Made by a program: the position numbers and the translations under genes
Part shown: in pieces, positions 22,567 through 31,094 of the stretch
How positions within the stretch are numbered: the stretch's first letter is position 1
Layout of the letters: the number at the start of each line of letters is the position of its first letter
Source: F1-60-MAGs149 sp032119475
GTDB lineage: Bacteria > Actinomycetota > Thermoleophilia > Gaiellales > F1-60-MAGs149
Length of the DNA stretch: 46,621 nt
Reading direction: 5' to 3'
Assembly: GCA_032119475.1 (NCBI GenBank)
Contig: JAUMCA010000028.1
Location: forward strand, 1-46,621
Notes under the pieces: generated by a model
Seen by the model: the letters and a program-made list of their open reading frames with translations, nothing else
Told to the model about the DNA's origin: nothing
Database searches by the model: none

Positions 22567-24366
22567 ATGCGCACCCACCTGCTCCGCCCGGCGCTGATCG
22601 GGCCCGCCCTCCTCGCCCTCCTGCTCGCGCCGAACGCCGTGCGGGCGGCGGACGCCGTCGTCGTCTACGAGGCCGGTACGCCGGACGCAGCCGGTATCGG
22701 CGCGCAGATCGGCGGCGGTCTGGCCGGCTGCGGCGCCGGCTGCCTGACGCTGCGGGTGCCGGCCCGGACCCCGGTACCCGCGCGGCGGCAGGCGATGCTC
22801 CAGTTCGCCGCACCGGCGGGAACCACCATCGTCCACGCGACGATCCGCCTGCGGTATCGCACCCGTCAGCCCGGCGTGGTCGTGCGCACGGTGGGCCGCT
22901 ACGGGAGCCGGTGGGTCGATGGCGGGCGCCTGCGGTCGCCTCAGGGGACGCGCGCCGCCGTGAACGCGGGTCGCGGGGCCACGGCCGTCGGAGTCGTCCT
23001 CGCGACCGAGGCCGCCGTTGGACCGCGTGCCATCCGTGGTGACGGCGAGAATCTCGTGGCGGTCGACTCCGTCGCGCTGACCGTGCGCGACGCGACCCCG
23101 CCGACCGTCGGCTGGCTGACGCCGCTCGTCAGCGGTGGCTGGGCCCGCGGGACGCTGTGCGGCACCGCGCGCGGCACTGACGTCGGACTCGGCGTCGATC
23201 GTCTCGAGTTGCGCGTGGGCGGAGCGATCGCCAGCCAGTCCGCGCCACCCGGGCTGCGCCTGCAGCCGAGGCCGAGCGCCTTCGACGCGACGCTGTGCGT
23301 CGACACCGCCGCGCTCGAGGACGCGGCGTACGGCGCGACCCTCGCGGCCGTCGACGGCGGCCCCGACGGCAACGCGACGGCGATCGACGTGGGCGTGCTG
23401 CGCGTCGACAACACGCCGCCGTCCGTCGCCTTCGCGCCCCCGGCGGACAGCGAGGCACGCCTCCCGCGGCTGTTCCTCGACGTGGTCGACGCGACGAGCG
23501 GCGTGGCGGAGGCGCGGGTGACCGTCGACGGCCTCCCCGTGGAGCTGAGGGACATGGGAACGCGTCGCGAATTTCTCCCGGCGCAGCCGCTGGCCGACGG
23601 CCTGCACGTCGTCGGCTGGACGGTGGCGGATCGCGCCGGCAACCTCACGACGGGCAGCGCCACGTTCGGCGTCGCCGACACCACACCGCCGATGGTCGAG
23701 CCCGTGGCGCCGCTCGGCACCACGACGGCCGATGCCGCCGTCGTGGCGCGCGTGCACGACGCCGGCGCCGGGCTCGGGCCCGACGGCGTCCGCATCGCGG
23801 TCGACGGCATCGACATGACGGCGCAGCTCGCGCTGGCGGAGGGGACGGCGCGCCTGACCCCGGTGCGACCGTGGTCCGAGGGCGAGCACCTCGTCCGCAT
23901 CGTCGCGACCGATCGCAGCGGCAACCGCACGCAGCGCGAATGGACCTTCGCCATCCCCGCGCCCGTCACCCCGCCCGTGCCGGTCCCGGCCCCGGTTGCG
24001 CCCGTGCCCGACCCACCCGCGCCCTTCGGGGCCGAATCGCCAGCCCGATCCACCGACGAGCCAGCACCCGCCGCGGCCGACGGCAAGTCGCCCACCGCCG
24101 CGCACCTCCGACTGCGGGCCAGCGAGCGCGCTGTCCGCGCGGGCCGGACGATCACGCTGCACGGCCGGCTCGCCGGTCGTCGCGTCGCCCGACGAGCCCG
24201 CATCGAGGCGCGCGTGGACGGAAGCTGGCGGCCCGTGGCGATCGCCCCGGTCGACCAGCGCGGGCGCTTCTCGATACCCGTCCGCCTACCGGCCGCAGGC
24301 ACCTACGAGGTGCGCGCCCGCGTGGGACGGAGTGCCTCGGAGCCGATCATCCTGCGCGCGCGCTAG
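22567..24366 (+). CDS. Secreted multi-domain protein with Ig-like repeats
   Basis: A 599-residue exported protein. The signal peptide is clear: MRTHLLRP, then a hydrophobic core, with cleavage likely after NAVRA at residue 27. A beta-rich domain follows, then three or more Ig-like domains, each opening with a D-x-TPP motif (DATPPTVGW, DNTPPSVAF, DTTPPMVEP) and closing with D-x-x-GN (ADRAGNLTTG, TDRSGNRTQ). A Pro/Ala linker (about residues 467-505) precedes a last beta domain starting LRLRASERAVRAG. No enzymatic motif is seen; adhesion or cell-wall display is possible. It is a common protein type in Solirubrobacterales, which supports the taxonomic guess. Confidence 0.75.
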   Translation: MRTHLLRPALIGPALLALLLAPNAVRAADAVVVYEAGTPDAAGIGAQIGGGLAGCGAGCLTLRVPARTPVPARRQAMLQFAAPAGTTIVHATIRLRYRTRQPGVVVRTVGRYGSRWVDGGRLRSPQGTRAAVNAGRGATAVGVVLATEAAVGPRAIRGDGENLVAVDSVALTVRDATPPTVGWLTPLVSGGWARGTLCGTARGTDVGLGVDRLELRVGGAIASQSAPPGLRLQPRPSAFDATLCVDTAALEDAAYGATLAAVDGGPDGNATAIDVGVLRVDNTPPSVAFAPPADSEARLPRLFLDVVDATSGVAEARVTVDGLPVELRDMGTRREFLPAQPLADGLHVVGWTVADRAGNLTTGSATFGVADTTPPMVEPVAPLGTTTADAAVVARVHDAGAGLGPDGVRIAVDGIDMTAQLALAEGTARLTPVRPWSEGEHLVRIVATDRSGNRTQREWTFAIPAPVTPPVPVPAPVAPVPDPPAPFGAESPARSTDEPAPAAADGKSPTAAHLRLRASERAVRAGRTITLHGRLAGRRVARRARIEARVDGSWRPVAIAPVDQRGRFSIPVRLPAAGTYEVRARVGRSASEPIILRAR

Positions 24367-24383
24367 CCCCGGTGGTCCCCTGC

Positions 24384-24389
24384 TAGGTT
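24384..24389 (+). promoter_or_regulatory. -10 element of a probable leaderless promoter for pcrA
   Basis: TAGGTT preceded by GC lies eight bases before ATG 24398. Confidence 0.45.
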
Positions 24390-24397
24390 GGGTTCGG

Positions 24398-26596
24398 ATG
24401 GACGACTCGCTGCTCGCCGGCCTCAATCCCGCCCAACGCGAGGCCGTCGAGGCGCCTCCCGGGCCGATCCTCGTCGTCGCCGGGGCGGGTTCGGGGAAGA
24501 CCCGCGTGCTCACCCACCGGATCGCGCACCTCGTCCACGTGCACGGAGCGCCCCCGTCGTCGATTCTCGCCATCACGTTCACGAACAAGGCGGCAGGGGA
24601 GATGGCGGAGCGCGTGGGCAGCCTGCTCGGAGGGCGTGCCACCGGGATGTGGGTGATGACCTTCCACGCCGCCTGCGCCCGCATCCTCCGCGCCGAGGCC
24701 ACGCGCATCGGCTTCCGGCAGTCGTTCTCGATCTACGACAGCGCGGATCAGGTGCGGTTGGTGCGCTCGATCCTCGAGGACGACCTCGGCAAGGACCCGA
24801 AGCGCTATCCGCCGCGTGGGATCCACGCGCGGATCTCGGACCAGAAGAACCGCCTCGTCTCGCCCGAGCGCTTCATGGAGGAGAACGACGGCTACTTCGA
24901 CACGACGGTCGCCGAGGTCTACGCCCGCTACCAGGCGCGTCTGCGCGAGGCGGGCGCCATGGACTTCGACGACCTGCTCGTCCACTGCGCGCACCTGCTC
25001 GAGCAGGTGCCGGAGGCCCGGGAACGTTGGCAGGCCGCCTTCCGACACGTCCTCGTGGACGAGTACCAGGACACCAACCACGCGCAGTACCGCCTGGTCC
25101 GGTCGCTGGCCGACCGTCACCACAGCGTCTTCGTGGTCGGCGACTCCGACCAGTCGATCTACTCGTGGCGCGGCGCCGACATCCGCAACATCCTCGACTT
25201 CGAGCAGGACTTCCCCGACGCGCGCACGATCCGCCTGGAGCAGAACTACCGTTCGACCCAGCACATCCTCGACGCGGCCAACGCGGTCATCGACCACAAC
25301 GTCGGCCGCCAGGAGAAGCGCCTGTGGTCCGAGCTCGGCGATGGGGAGCCGGTGCGCATCGTGGAATGCGCCGACGAGCGCTCCGAGTCCCGCTTCGTGG
25401 TGGGCCAGATCAGCCGGGTCGTCGCCGAGGGCGGGTCGCTGCGCGACGTCGCGGTCTTCTACCGCACCAACGCCCAGTCGCGGGCGATGGAGGAGGCGCT
25501 GCGCCAGGCCGACGTGCCCTATCGCATCATCGGCGGCACGGGCTTCTACGACCGCCAGGAGATCAAGGACGCGCTCGCGTACCTGCGCGCCATCGCCAAT
25601 CCGGCGGACGACGTGTCGCTCCGGCGCATCATCAACGTGCCACGGCGCGGCATCGGCGACACCACGGTGACGCGACTCGCCGAGCACGCGTCCGCGATGG
25701 GCGTCCCGTTCCGCGAGACGCTCGCGCAGGCCGACGCGATCCTCCCGGGCGCCGCGGCGCGCAAGGCCGTGGCCGGCTTCGCCGATCTGCTGCAGCGGCT
25801 CGAGGACGCCGCCGCGGACCTCGACCCCGCCGCCCTCCTCGAACGGGTGTACGCGGAGACCGAGATGATCGAGGCCCTGCGGGCCGAGCGCACCCTCGAG
25901 GCGATGGGCCGGATCGAGAACCTCGACGAGCTCGTCGGGGTCGCGCGCGGCGCCGCGCTCGCCGGGGAGCCGGCCGAGGACCTCGCGCGCTTCCTGCAGG
26001 AGCTCAGCCTCGTGTCGGACGCCGACGAGCTGCCGGACGCGGAGGACGCGGCGGAGGTGACGCTGATGACGCTGCACACCGCCAAGGGGCTGGAGTTCCC
26101 GCACGTCTACCTGATCGGCATGGAGGACGGCATCTTCCCGCACGCGCGGGCGCTCGAGGAGGCGAACCTCGAGGAGGAGCGTCGGCTCTGCTACGTCGGC
26201 ATGACGCGGGCCCGCGAGCGGCTCGTCCTGACCTACGCGCGGACGCGGAGCATCTACGGCCGCCAGGACAGCAATCCGCCGAGCGTGTTCCTCGGTGAGA
26301 TCCCGGACGCGCACGTCGAGCGCGAGTCGGTCGGAAGCCGGGGCGGCACGCCGATGCCCGCCGCGCGCGGGCGCTGGTCGGACCTGCCGCCCGCCTCGGC
26401 GATGCCGCCACGCCGCCCGTCCCGCGAGCTGCCGAAGGACCTCCCGGTGGTGAGCGCCGGCGACACGGTGCGGCATCGCTCGTGGGGGGACGGCATCGTG
26501 ATCGCCGTCCCGAACGCGGAGGAGATCGTGGTCCGCTTCCCCCAGGCCGGTGAGCGCCGTCTGCACATCGCCTACGCGCCGATCGAGGTCGTCTGA
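24398..26596 (+). CDS. pcrA: ATP-dependent DNA helicase PcrA/UvrD
   Basis: A 732-residue superfamily 1A helicase that unwinds DNA 3' to 5' in repair and at stalled transcription complexes. Motifs in order are LNPAQREAV (Q motif), VAGAGSGKTRVL (Walker A, Lys34), ITFTNKAAGEM, VDEYQDTNHAQ (Walker B), GDSDQSIYSWRGAD, LEQNYRST, TLHTAKGLEF and YVGMTRARERL. The last 50 residues (DTVRHRSWGDGIVIAV) form the Tudor-like PcrA tail that contacts RNA polymerase. No LexA box is visible upstream. The gene is followed by tRNA-Val. Confidence 0.96.
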   Translation: MDDSLLAGLNPAQREAVEAPPGPILVVAGAGSGKTRVLTHRIAHLVHVHGAPPSSILAITFTNKAAGEMAERVGSLLGGRATGMWVMTFHAACARILRAEATRIGFRQSFSIYDSADQVRLVRSILEDDLGKDPKRYPPRGIHARISDQKNRLVSPERFMEENDGYFDTTVAEVYARYQARLREAGAMDFDDLLVHCAHLLEQVPEARERWQAAFRHVLVDEYQDTNHAQYRLVRSLADRHHSVFVVGDSDQSIYSWRGADIRNILDFEQDFPDARTIRLEQNYRSTQHILDAANAVIDHNVGRQEKRLWSELGDGEPVRIVECADERSESRFVVGQISRVVAEGGSLRDVAVFYRTNAQSRAMEEALRQADVPYRIIGGTGFYDRQEIKDALAYLRAIANPADDVSLRRIINVPRRGIGDTTVTRLAEHASAMGVPFRETLAQADAILPGAAARKAVAGFADLLQRLEDAAADLDPAALLERVYAETEMIEALRAERTLEAMGRIENLDELVGVARGAALAGEPAEDLARFLQELSLVSDADELPDAEDAAEVTLMTLHTAKGLEFPHVYLIGMEDGIFPHARALEEANLEEERRLCYVGMTRARERLVLTYARTRSIYGRQDSNPPSVFLGEIPDAHVERESVGSRGGTPMPAARGRWSDLPPASAMPPRRPSRELPKDLPVVSAGDTVRHRSWGDGIVIAVPNAEEIVVRFPQAGERRLHIAYAPIEVV

Positions 26597-26624
26597 CGTG
26601 CTGCGGGAATCCGCCGGCGTCTGG

Positions 26625-26630
26625 TAGGTT
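26625..26630 (+). promoter_or_regulatory. -10 element for tRNA-Val
   Basis: TAGGTT lies 11 bases before the first base of the tRNA, so a short 5' leader would be removed by RNase P. Confidence 0.4.
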
Positions 26631-26641
26631 GCCGGGCGCGC

Positions 26642-26714
26642 GGGCGGTTAGCTCAGTTGGTAGAGCACCAGCTCGACAAGCTGGGGGTCACTGGTTCGAG
26701 CCCAGTACCGCCCA
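26642..26714 (+). tRNA. tRNA-Val (anticodon GAC)
   Basis: A complete 73-nt cloverleaf. The acceptor GGGCGGT pairs with ACCGCCC, the D arm is GCTC-AGTTGGTA-GAGC, the anticodon arm CCAGC-TCGACAA-GCTGG gives GAC for valine, and the T arm is ACTGG-TTCGAGC-CCAGT. The discriminator is A at 26714. The next bases are CCT, so the 3' CCA is not encoded. Confidence 0.97.
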
Positions 26715-26727
26715 CCTCCGCGTCAGC

Positions 26728-26754
26728 GGACGCCGCCCGGCTCGGGCGGCGTCC
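26728..26754. terminator. Hairpin terminator between tRNA-Val and the ABM gene
   Basis: GGACGCCGCCC and GGGCGGCGTCC form a perfect 11-bp stem around the loop GGCTC. It lies 14 bases after the tRNA and 12 bases beyond the stop of the convergent ABM gene, so it can end both transcripts. No T-run is present. Confidence 0.75.
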
Positions 26755-26765
26755 CGTGCGCGTCC

Positions 26766-27053
26766 TCAGACGGTCTCGTAGATCTCGAGACGCCGGTCGG
26801 TCAGGAGCGGGAAGATCCGCGCCTCCACGGTGCTCGTGAAGTGCGGCGACGCGCAGTGCGCGTCGAACGCCGCCGCATCGTCGTACTGCTCGTAGAGGAA
26901 GAGCGCCGACGCATCCGCGGGATCGGCGTGGAGGATGTACGCCTGGCAGCCTGGTTCGGCGTTCGACGGCTCGAGCATCGACTGCGCGAGCGCACGCACC
27001 TCCTCCTCGTGCCCGGGGGCGATCGTCCAGCGGACGGCGATGCAGTGGGCCAT
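26766..27053 (-). CDS. Antibiotic biosynthesis monooxygenase (ABM/DUF-type dimeric alpha-beta barrel) protein
   Basis: A 95-residue ferredoxin-like protein of the ABM family. It shows CIAVRWTIAPGHEEEV, EPGCQAYILHADP and LFLYEQYDDAAAFDAHCASPHF, the usual order with the conserved Glu-Gln-Tyr and the His near residue 72. Members are small monooxygenases or YgiN-like quinol-binding proteins; the substrate here is unknown. ATG 27053 has the strongest ribosome binding site in the window, AGGAGGA, five bases upstream, unlike the mostly leaderless neighbours. It diverges from the GST gene. Confidence 0.85.
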   Translation of the reverse strand: MAHCIAVRWTIAPGHEEEVRALAQSMLEPSNAEPGCQAYILHADPADASALFLYEQYDDAAAFDAHCASPHFTSTVEARIFPLLTDRRLEIYETV

Positions 27054-27098
27054 GCGGCTCCTCCTTGGTCCCGGGAAGCGTGCCACGGACGCCCGCGG

Positions 27099-27104
27099 TA
27101 GCAT
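27099..27104 (+). promoter_or_regulatory. -10 element of a probable leaderless promoter for the GST gene
   Basis: TAGCAT with GG in front lies six bases before GTG 27111. Confidence 0.45.
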
Positions 27105-27110
27105 CCTCGC

Positions 27111-27854
27111 GTGACCGCCGTCCTCTATGGCCTGCCCGGCGCCGGCTCGTTCGCGCCGCACGTGCTGCTCGAGGAGACCGGGATGCCCCACGAGTTCGTG
27201 CGCGTCGTGCGCGGCGACGACGGGCGCCCCGTCGAGCCACCCGACTACCTGGACCTCAACCCGACCGGTCGCATCCCGACGCTCGTGTGGCCCGACGGGA
27301 CGGTGCAGACCGAGTCCGCCGCGATCTGCCTCGTGCTCGCGGAGATCGCCGGGCGCGCCGATCTCGTGNNNNNNNNNNAGGATGAGCATGACGCGCTCCT
27401 AGTACGGCAGCGACGAGCCGATCTGCTGTCCCGTCCAGTTGCGGAGCTTGATGTGCCGATCGGCAGCCCCGACCGTCGCGCGACCCTGACCCGCATCACC
27501 TTCCTCACGAACACCGTGCAGGTCGCCATCCTGCGCGCCCGCTATCCGCAGCGCTTCGCCGACGGCGACGCCGCCCGGGCGGACGTCGTCGGCCACGCCC
27601 AGCGCGAACTCGCGTCGCTGCGGATCCGCTGCAGCGCGTGGTACGCCGATGGGCGGCCGTTCGTGCGCGGCGATGCGCTCGGCGTCGAGGACGCGTTCCT
27701 CGCGATGCTGATCCGCTGGACCCGGCTCGTCGACGCCCCGTGGTGGAACGACGTCGCGCTCGGCGCGCTCTACGACCGCGTCCACGCACTGCCGAGCGCC
27801 ACGGCCGCGCGCGAGCACGAGGGCTTCGAGGCCCGCCCGCCGGCCGGCACCTGA
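27111..27854 (+). CDS. Glutathione S-transferase-like protein, interrupted by an assembly gap
   Basis: The N-terminal part is a thioredoxin-like GST domain (TAVLYGLPGAGSFAPHVLLEETG, YLDLNPTGRIPTLVWPDG, then the ESAAICLVLAEI helix that follows the Glu-Ser pair). The C-terminal helical part resumes at GSPDRRATLTRITFLTNTVQ and reads to the stop at 27854. Between them lie ten N and then about 85 bases that do not look like GST sequence in this frame, so the real reading frame across the gap is uncertain and the open frame may be accidental. The protein may be intact in the organism. The substrate is unknown. Confidence 0.6.
   Translation: MTAVLYGLPGAGSFAPHVLLEETGMPHEFVRVVRGDDGRPVEPPDYLDLNPTGRIPTLVWPDGTVQTESAAICLVLAEIAGRADLVXXXXDEHDALLVRQRRADLLSRPVAELDVPIGSPDRRATLTRITFLTNTVQVAILRARYPQRFADGDAARADVVGHAQRELASLRIRCSAWYADGRPFVRGDALGVEDAFLAMLIRWTRLVDAPWWNDVALGALYDRVHALPSATAAREHEGFEARPPAGT
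27369..27378. other. Assembly gap (ten N)
   Basis: Ten undetermined bases inside the GST gene. Ten N is a common placeholder for a scaffold join, so the true gap length is probably unknown. Confidence 0.95.
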
Positions 27855-27864
27855 GGCGACGACC

Positions 27865-28227
27865 CTAGTGGTCGTGCGCGATTGCCGGGAGCGACTCGAC
27901 CGCGGCGACGCCGCGCACCCACTCGTCGCCGTCGGTGGCGAACACCTCGCCGGCCGACGGCGAGTGCAGCGTGAGGACGACCATCGACGGTCGGTCGGCA
28001 CCCTCGACCGTGCTGCGGAAGATCAGCGACTCGCCCTGCTCGGCGATCAGCTCCGCCGTGCCGCGCGGGCGCAGGTCCAGCGCGCCCCCGGGCCCGCCGA
28101 GGATCTCGGACTGGAACGAGCCGTCGTCACCGACGGCGTGGCGCGCGGTCAGATGGAGCATCTCGGCGTTCCCCGGTGATGTCGCGCAGATCGTGACGAC
28201 GTACCGGAGCCCGGCGAGCGGACTCAC
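27865..28227 (-). CDS. Hypothetical protein
   Basis: A 120-residue protein that I do not recognise. It starts SPLAGLRYVVTICATSP and is rich in beta-type segments (MLHLTARHAV, LDLRPRGTAEL, SLIFRSTVEG, SMVVLTLHSP), with a His-containing end IAHDH. No signal peptide or membrane segment is seen. Its GTG overlaps the stop of the acyl-CoA dehydrogenase (GTGA), so the two are co-translated, and codon use matches the neighbours. It converges on the GST gene with a ten-base gap. Confidence 0.7.
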   Translation of the reverse strand: MSPLAGLRYVVTICATSPGNAEMLHLTARHAVGDDGSFQSEILGGPGGALDLRPRGTAELIAEQGESLIFRSTVEGADRPSMVVLTLHSPSAGEVFATDGDEWVRGVAAVESLPAIAHDH

Positions 28228-29402
28228 CGGAAGGCCTGGATGCCGGTGACCGCCCCGCCCACGACGAGCGTGTGGACCTCGTGGGTGCCCTCGTACGTGA
28301 AGACGCTCTCGAGGTTGTTCATGTGGCGGATCACCGGGTATTCGAGCGTGATGCCGTTGCCACCGAGGATCGAGCGGGCGGACCGGGCGATCTCGAGCGC
28401 ACCGCGGGCGTTGCCCATCTTGCCGAGCGAGACGTGCTCGGGACGGAGCCGGCCCTCGTCCTTCATGCGGCCGAGGTGCAGGGACATGAGCATGCCCCGG
28501 TTGATCTCGAGGACCATCTCGGCGAGCTTCTCCTGCGTCAGCTGGTACGCGGTCAGCGGCTTCTCGAAGACGATGCGCTCGGACGCGTACGAGAGCGCCT
28601 CCTCGTAGCACGCGCGCGCCGCGCCCATGACGCCCCAGACGATGCCGTAGCGCGCCTCGTTGAGGCACGACAACGGCCCGCGCAGGCTCTGGACCTCGGG
28701 CAGGCGATTGGCGTCGGGGACGCGGACGTCCTGGAGCACCAGCTCGCTGGTGATCGATGCGCGCAGCGACAGCTTCCGGTGGATGTCCGGGGCGGTGAAG
28801 CCCGGCGTGCCCTTCTCGACGATGAAGCCCGTGATGCCCTCGTCGGTGGCCGCCCAGACGATCGCGACGTCGGCGATCGAGCCGTTGGTGATCCACATCT
28901 TCGAGCCGTTCAGGACCCAGTCGCCGCCGTCGCGCCGCGCGGTCGTCCGCATCGACCCCGGGTCGGAGCCGGCGTCGGACTCGGACAGACCGAAGCAGCC
29001 GATCAGCTCGCCGGTCGCCATGCGCGGCAGGTACTGCTGCTTCTGCTCCTCCGAGCCCCAGCGCCAGATCGCGAACATGGCCAGCGAGCCCTGGACGGAG
29101 ACGGCGCTGCGCAGTCCGGAATCGCCGTACTCGAGCTCGTGGTTGATCAGGCCGTACGCCACGGCGTTGACCCCGGAGCAGCCGTAGCCCTCGAGGTGGG
29201 CGCCGAGCATGCCCATCTGGCCGAACTCGGTGAAGACCTCACGCGGGAGGATGCCCTTCTCGAACCAATCGCCGACCTCGGGGATGATCCGGTCGCGCAC
29301 GACCTCGCGGACGGCATCGCGGATGGCCTTCTCGTCGTCCGTCAGCAGGGCGTCGATGCCGACGTAGTCCAGGGGATCGATGGCGCGCTCGGTCGTGGCC
29401 AC
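28224..29402 (-). CDS. Acyl-CoA dehydrogenase, glutaryl-CoA dehydrogenase-like
   Basis: A 392-residue flavoprotein. CFGLSESDAGSDPGSM and WVLNGSKMWITNGSIADVAIVWA are the FAD-binding signatures, and YEGTHEVHTL near the end carries the catalytic glutamate in the position used by glutaryl-CoA dehydrogenase. LNEARYGIVWGVMGAARACYEEAL is also close to that subfamily, which decarboxylates glutaryl-CoA to crotonyl-CoA in lysine and aromatic breakdown. GTG 29402 has GGAGG six bases upstream. A TAGGCT box at 29436-29431 gives a leader of about 22 nt. No electron-transfer flavoprotein genes are nearby. Confidence 0.88.
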   Translation of the reverse strand: MATTERAIDPLDYVGIDALLTDDEKAIRDAVREVVRDRIIPEVGDWFEKGILPREVFTEFGQMGMLGAHLEGYGCSGVNAVAYGLINHELEYGDSGLRSAVSVQGSLAMFAIWRWGSEEQKQQYLPRMATGELIGCFGLSESDAGSDPGSMRTTARRDGGDWVLNGSKMWITNGSIADVAIVWAATDEGITGFIVEKGTPGFTAPDIHRKLSLRASITSELVLQDVRVPDANRLPEVQSLRGPLSCLNEARYGIVWGVMGAARACYEEALSYASERIVFEKPLTAYQLTQEKLAEMVLEINRGMLMSLHLGRMKDEGRLRPEHVSLGKMGNARGALEIARSARSILGGNGITLEYPVIRHMNNLESVFTYEGTHEVHTLVVGGAVTGIQAFR

Positions 29403-29430
29403 GAGGTACCTCCAGCAGGTGTATGCGGAC

Positions 29431-29436
29431 AGCCTA
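29431..29436 (-). promoter_or_regulatory. -10 element for the acyl-CoA dehydrogenase gene
   Basis: TAGGCT (29436-29431) lies 28 bases before GTG 29402, giving a short leader with a GGAGG site at 29413-29409. Confidence 0.35.
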
Positions 29437-29492
29437 GCGCGGCTGCCGTCAACCTCTTCGCGGTCGGCGACCACGCCGGCTGAGGGCGTTGG

Positions 29493-29498
29493 TAGCGT
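29493..29498 (+). promoter_or_regulatory. -10 element of a probable leaderless promoter for the serine hydrolase
   Basis: TAGCGT with GG in front lies seven bases before ATG 29506. Confidence 0.45.
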
Positions 29499-29505
29499 CC
29501 GATGC

Positions 29506-30528
29506 ATGGATCCGCGCACGCTCGCTGACGATCTCGTCGCGCGGGGCGTGGTCGACGCGATCCAGCTGGCGTGGACCGGGGGTGACGGCGTCGAGCTGCA
29601 CACGGCGGGCGCGGCGGCGCCGGACAGCCGCTTCGCGCTCGCGTCGCTGACGAAGCCGATCGTCGCCGCGGCGTGCCTGGTGGCCTGCGAGGAGGGCGTC
29701 CTGGACCTCGACGCGCCGCTCGCGCTCGCCGGGAACGGCGCGTCCCTGCGCGACGTCCTGTCCCACGCCGCCGGCTTCGGGCCCGACGACGGCGGCGCGC
29801 GGCGCGTGCAGCTGCAGCGCGAGTCCAGCTGGGCCGACGTCGCAGCGGCGTACCGTCGGGTCGTCCCGGCGGCGGGGCCGCGCACCCGCCGAACGTACTC
29901 GAACACGGCCTACGCGATCGCGGCCATCGCGCTCGAGGACGCGGCCGGCATCGGCTACGTCGACTACGCGCACGCCGCCGTGCTGGCGCCGCTGCGGATG
30001 GCCCGGACGACCTTCGGCGCGGCGCCGGACGACCCCGACGTGGTCCCGGTGCGCGACCCGGGCCTGCTCGGCCACGGCGAGCAGCTGTTCAACGGCGAGC
30101 GCTTCCGCCGGCTCGGGCTGCCGCAGTCCGGCGCCTTCGGCTCGGCGGCGGACTACCTCGCGCTGATGCGCACGGTGCTGGCCGGTGGCGCCGCACCGAC
30201 CGGGCACCGCATCCTCGCGGACGAGACCTGCGCGGAGATGACCGTCAACCAGGGCGGCGCGCTGCCGGGTGGCGTCGGGAGCTTCATGGAGTGGCCGGTC
30301 TGCGACTGGGCGATCGGCTTCGAGCTGCGTGACGCGAAGGTGCCGCACTGGACCGGCACCGCGCTGTCGGAGCGGGCGTTCACGCACTTCGGCAGCGCCG
30401 GCACGCTCGCGTTCGGCGATCCCGCCACCGGGCGGGCCGGCGTCGTGCTCGCCAATCGCGGAACCTACAGCCGCTGGATGCTCGAGGCCGGGGCGTGGCC
30501 GGACATCGTCGCCGCCATGGTCGCCTAG
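29506..30528 (+). CDS. Serine hydrolase of the class C beta-lactamase family
   Basis: A 340-residue protein of the beta-lactamase/penicillin-binding-like esterase family. SLTK (Ser47, Lys50) is the active-site motif, YSN (131-133) the second, and HFGSAG near residue 290 the third, with HxG in place of KTG as in many esterases of this family. There is no signal peptide, so a cytoplasmic esterase or peptidase is more likely than a beta-lactamase. It diverges from the acyl-CoA dehydrogenase and lies 21 nt before the Nudix gene. Confidence 0.85.
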   Translation: MDPRTLADDLVARGVVDAIQLAWTGGDGVELHTAGAAAPDSRFALASLTKPIVAAACLVACEEGVLDLDAPLALAGNGASLRDVLSHAAGFGPDDGGARRVQLQRESSWADVAAAYRRVVPAAGPRTRRTYSNTAYAIAAIALEDAAGIGYVDYAHAAVLAPLRMARTTFGAAPDDPDVVPVRDPGLLGHGEQLFNGERFRRLGLPQSGAFGSAADYLALMRTVLAGGAAPTGHRILADETCAEMTVNQGGALPGGVGSFMEWPVCDWAIGFELRDAKVPHWTGTALSERAFTHFGSAGTLAFGDPATGRAGVVLANRGTYSRWMLEAGAWPDIVAAMVA

Positions 30529-30549
30529 GACGTGGGGCATGCTCCGAGC

Positions 30550-31047
30550 ATGCGCCTGCGCTCGTACTGCGGCTTCTGCGCCGCTCCACTCGGACCGGTG
30601 GTCGGCGCGCAGCAGGACTGCCCGGGATGCGGGGAGCCGTACTTCCACAACGCCAAGCCCTGCGCCGGCGTCGTCGTACGCGATGACGAGGGCCGGGTCC
30701 TCCTGGGGAGGCGCGGCGTGGAGCCCGCGAAGGGTCGCTGGAACATCCCCGGCGGCTTCTGCGAGCCCGCGGAGACCCCTGACGACTGCGCCGTCCGCGA
30801 GCTACGTGAGGAGACCGGCTGCGAGATCGAGATCGTCGCGTTCCTCGGGCACGTGATCGACCGCTACAGCGAGGGTGGCGACCACACGCTCAACGCCATC
30901 TACCTCGCTCACGTCCGCGTCGGCGAGCCGCGCGCGTCCGACGACCTCGACGAGGTGCGCTGGTTCGCCCCCGACGAGATCCCGCCGGCGGACAGGTTGG
31001 CCTTCCCCAGCACGCGGGTCGCCCTCGACCGCGCGAGCGCCATCTGA
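30550..31047 (+). CDS. Nudix hydrolase with N-terminal zinc ribbon
   Basis: A 165-residue protein. CGFC and CPGC within the first 30 residues form a zinc ribbon, as in NudC-type NADH pyrophosphatases. The Nudix box runs GGFCEPAETPDDCAVRELRE with EETG after it and fits GX5EX7REUXEEXGU. Family members cleave nucleoside diphosphates linked to other groups; ADP-ribose or NADH are possible substrates. ATG 30550 is preferred to GTG 30532 because the ribbon begins at once and a -10-like CATGCT lies six bases before it. Confidence 0.85.
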   Translation: MRLRSYCGFCAAPLGPVVGAQQDCPGCGEPYFHNAKPCAGVVVRDDEGRVLLGRRGVEPAKGRWNIPGGFCEPAETPDDCAVRELREETGCEIEIVAFLGHVIDRYSEGGDHTLNAIYLAHVRVGEPRASDDLDEVRWFAPDEIPPADRLAFPSTRVALDRASAI

Positions 31048-31094
31048 CGCGGGCGGGAGGAGTCGCCGGCGTTCGGGCGAATCCCTCGACCGCG

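Noticed and set aside
22461..22574. Longer N-terminus for the VanZ-like protein starting at 22568 or 22574
   Set aside because: It would overlap the start codon of the divergent secreted protein; the GTG at 22460 has a good -10 box and fits the family start.
24370..24397. A LexA box upstream of pcrA
   Set aside because: There is no TCGAAC/GTTCGA pair; only a -10-like TAGGTT is present.
27357..27425. The eight-base repeat GCCGATCT on both sides of the N gap
   Set aside because: It is too short and GC-rich to show a target-site duplication; coincidence is likely.
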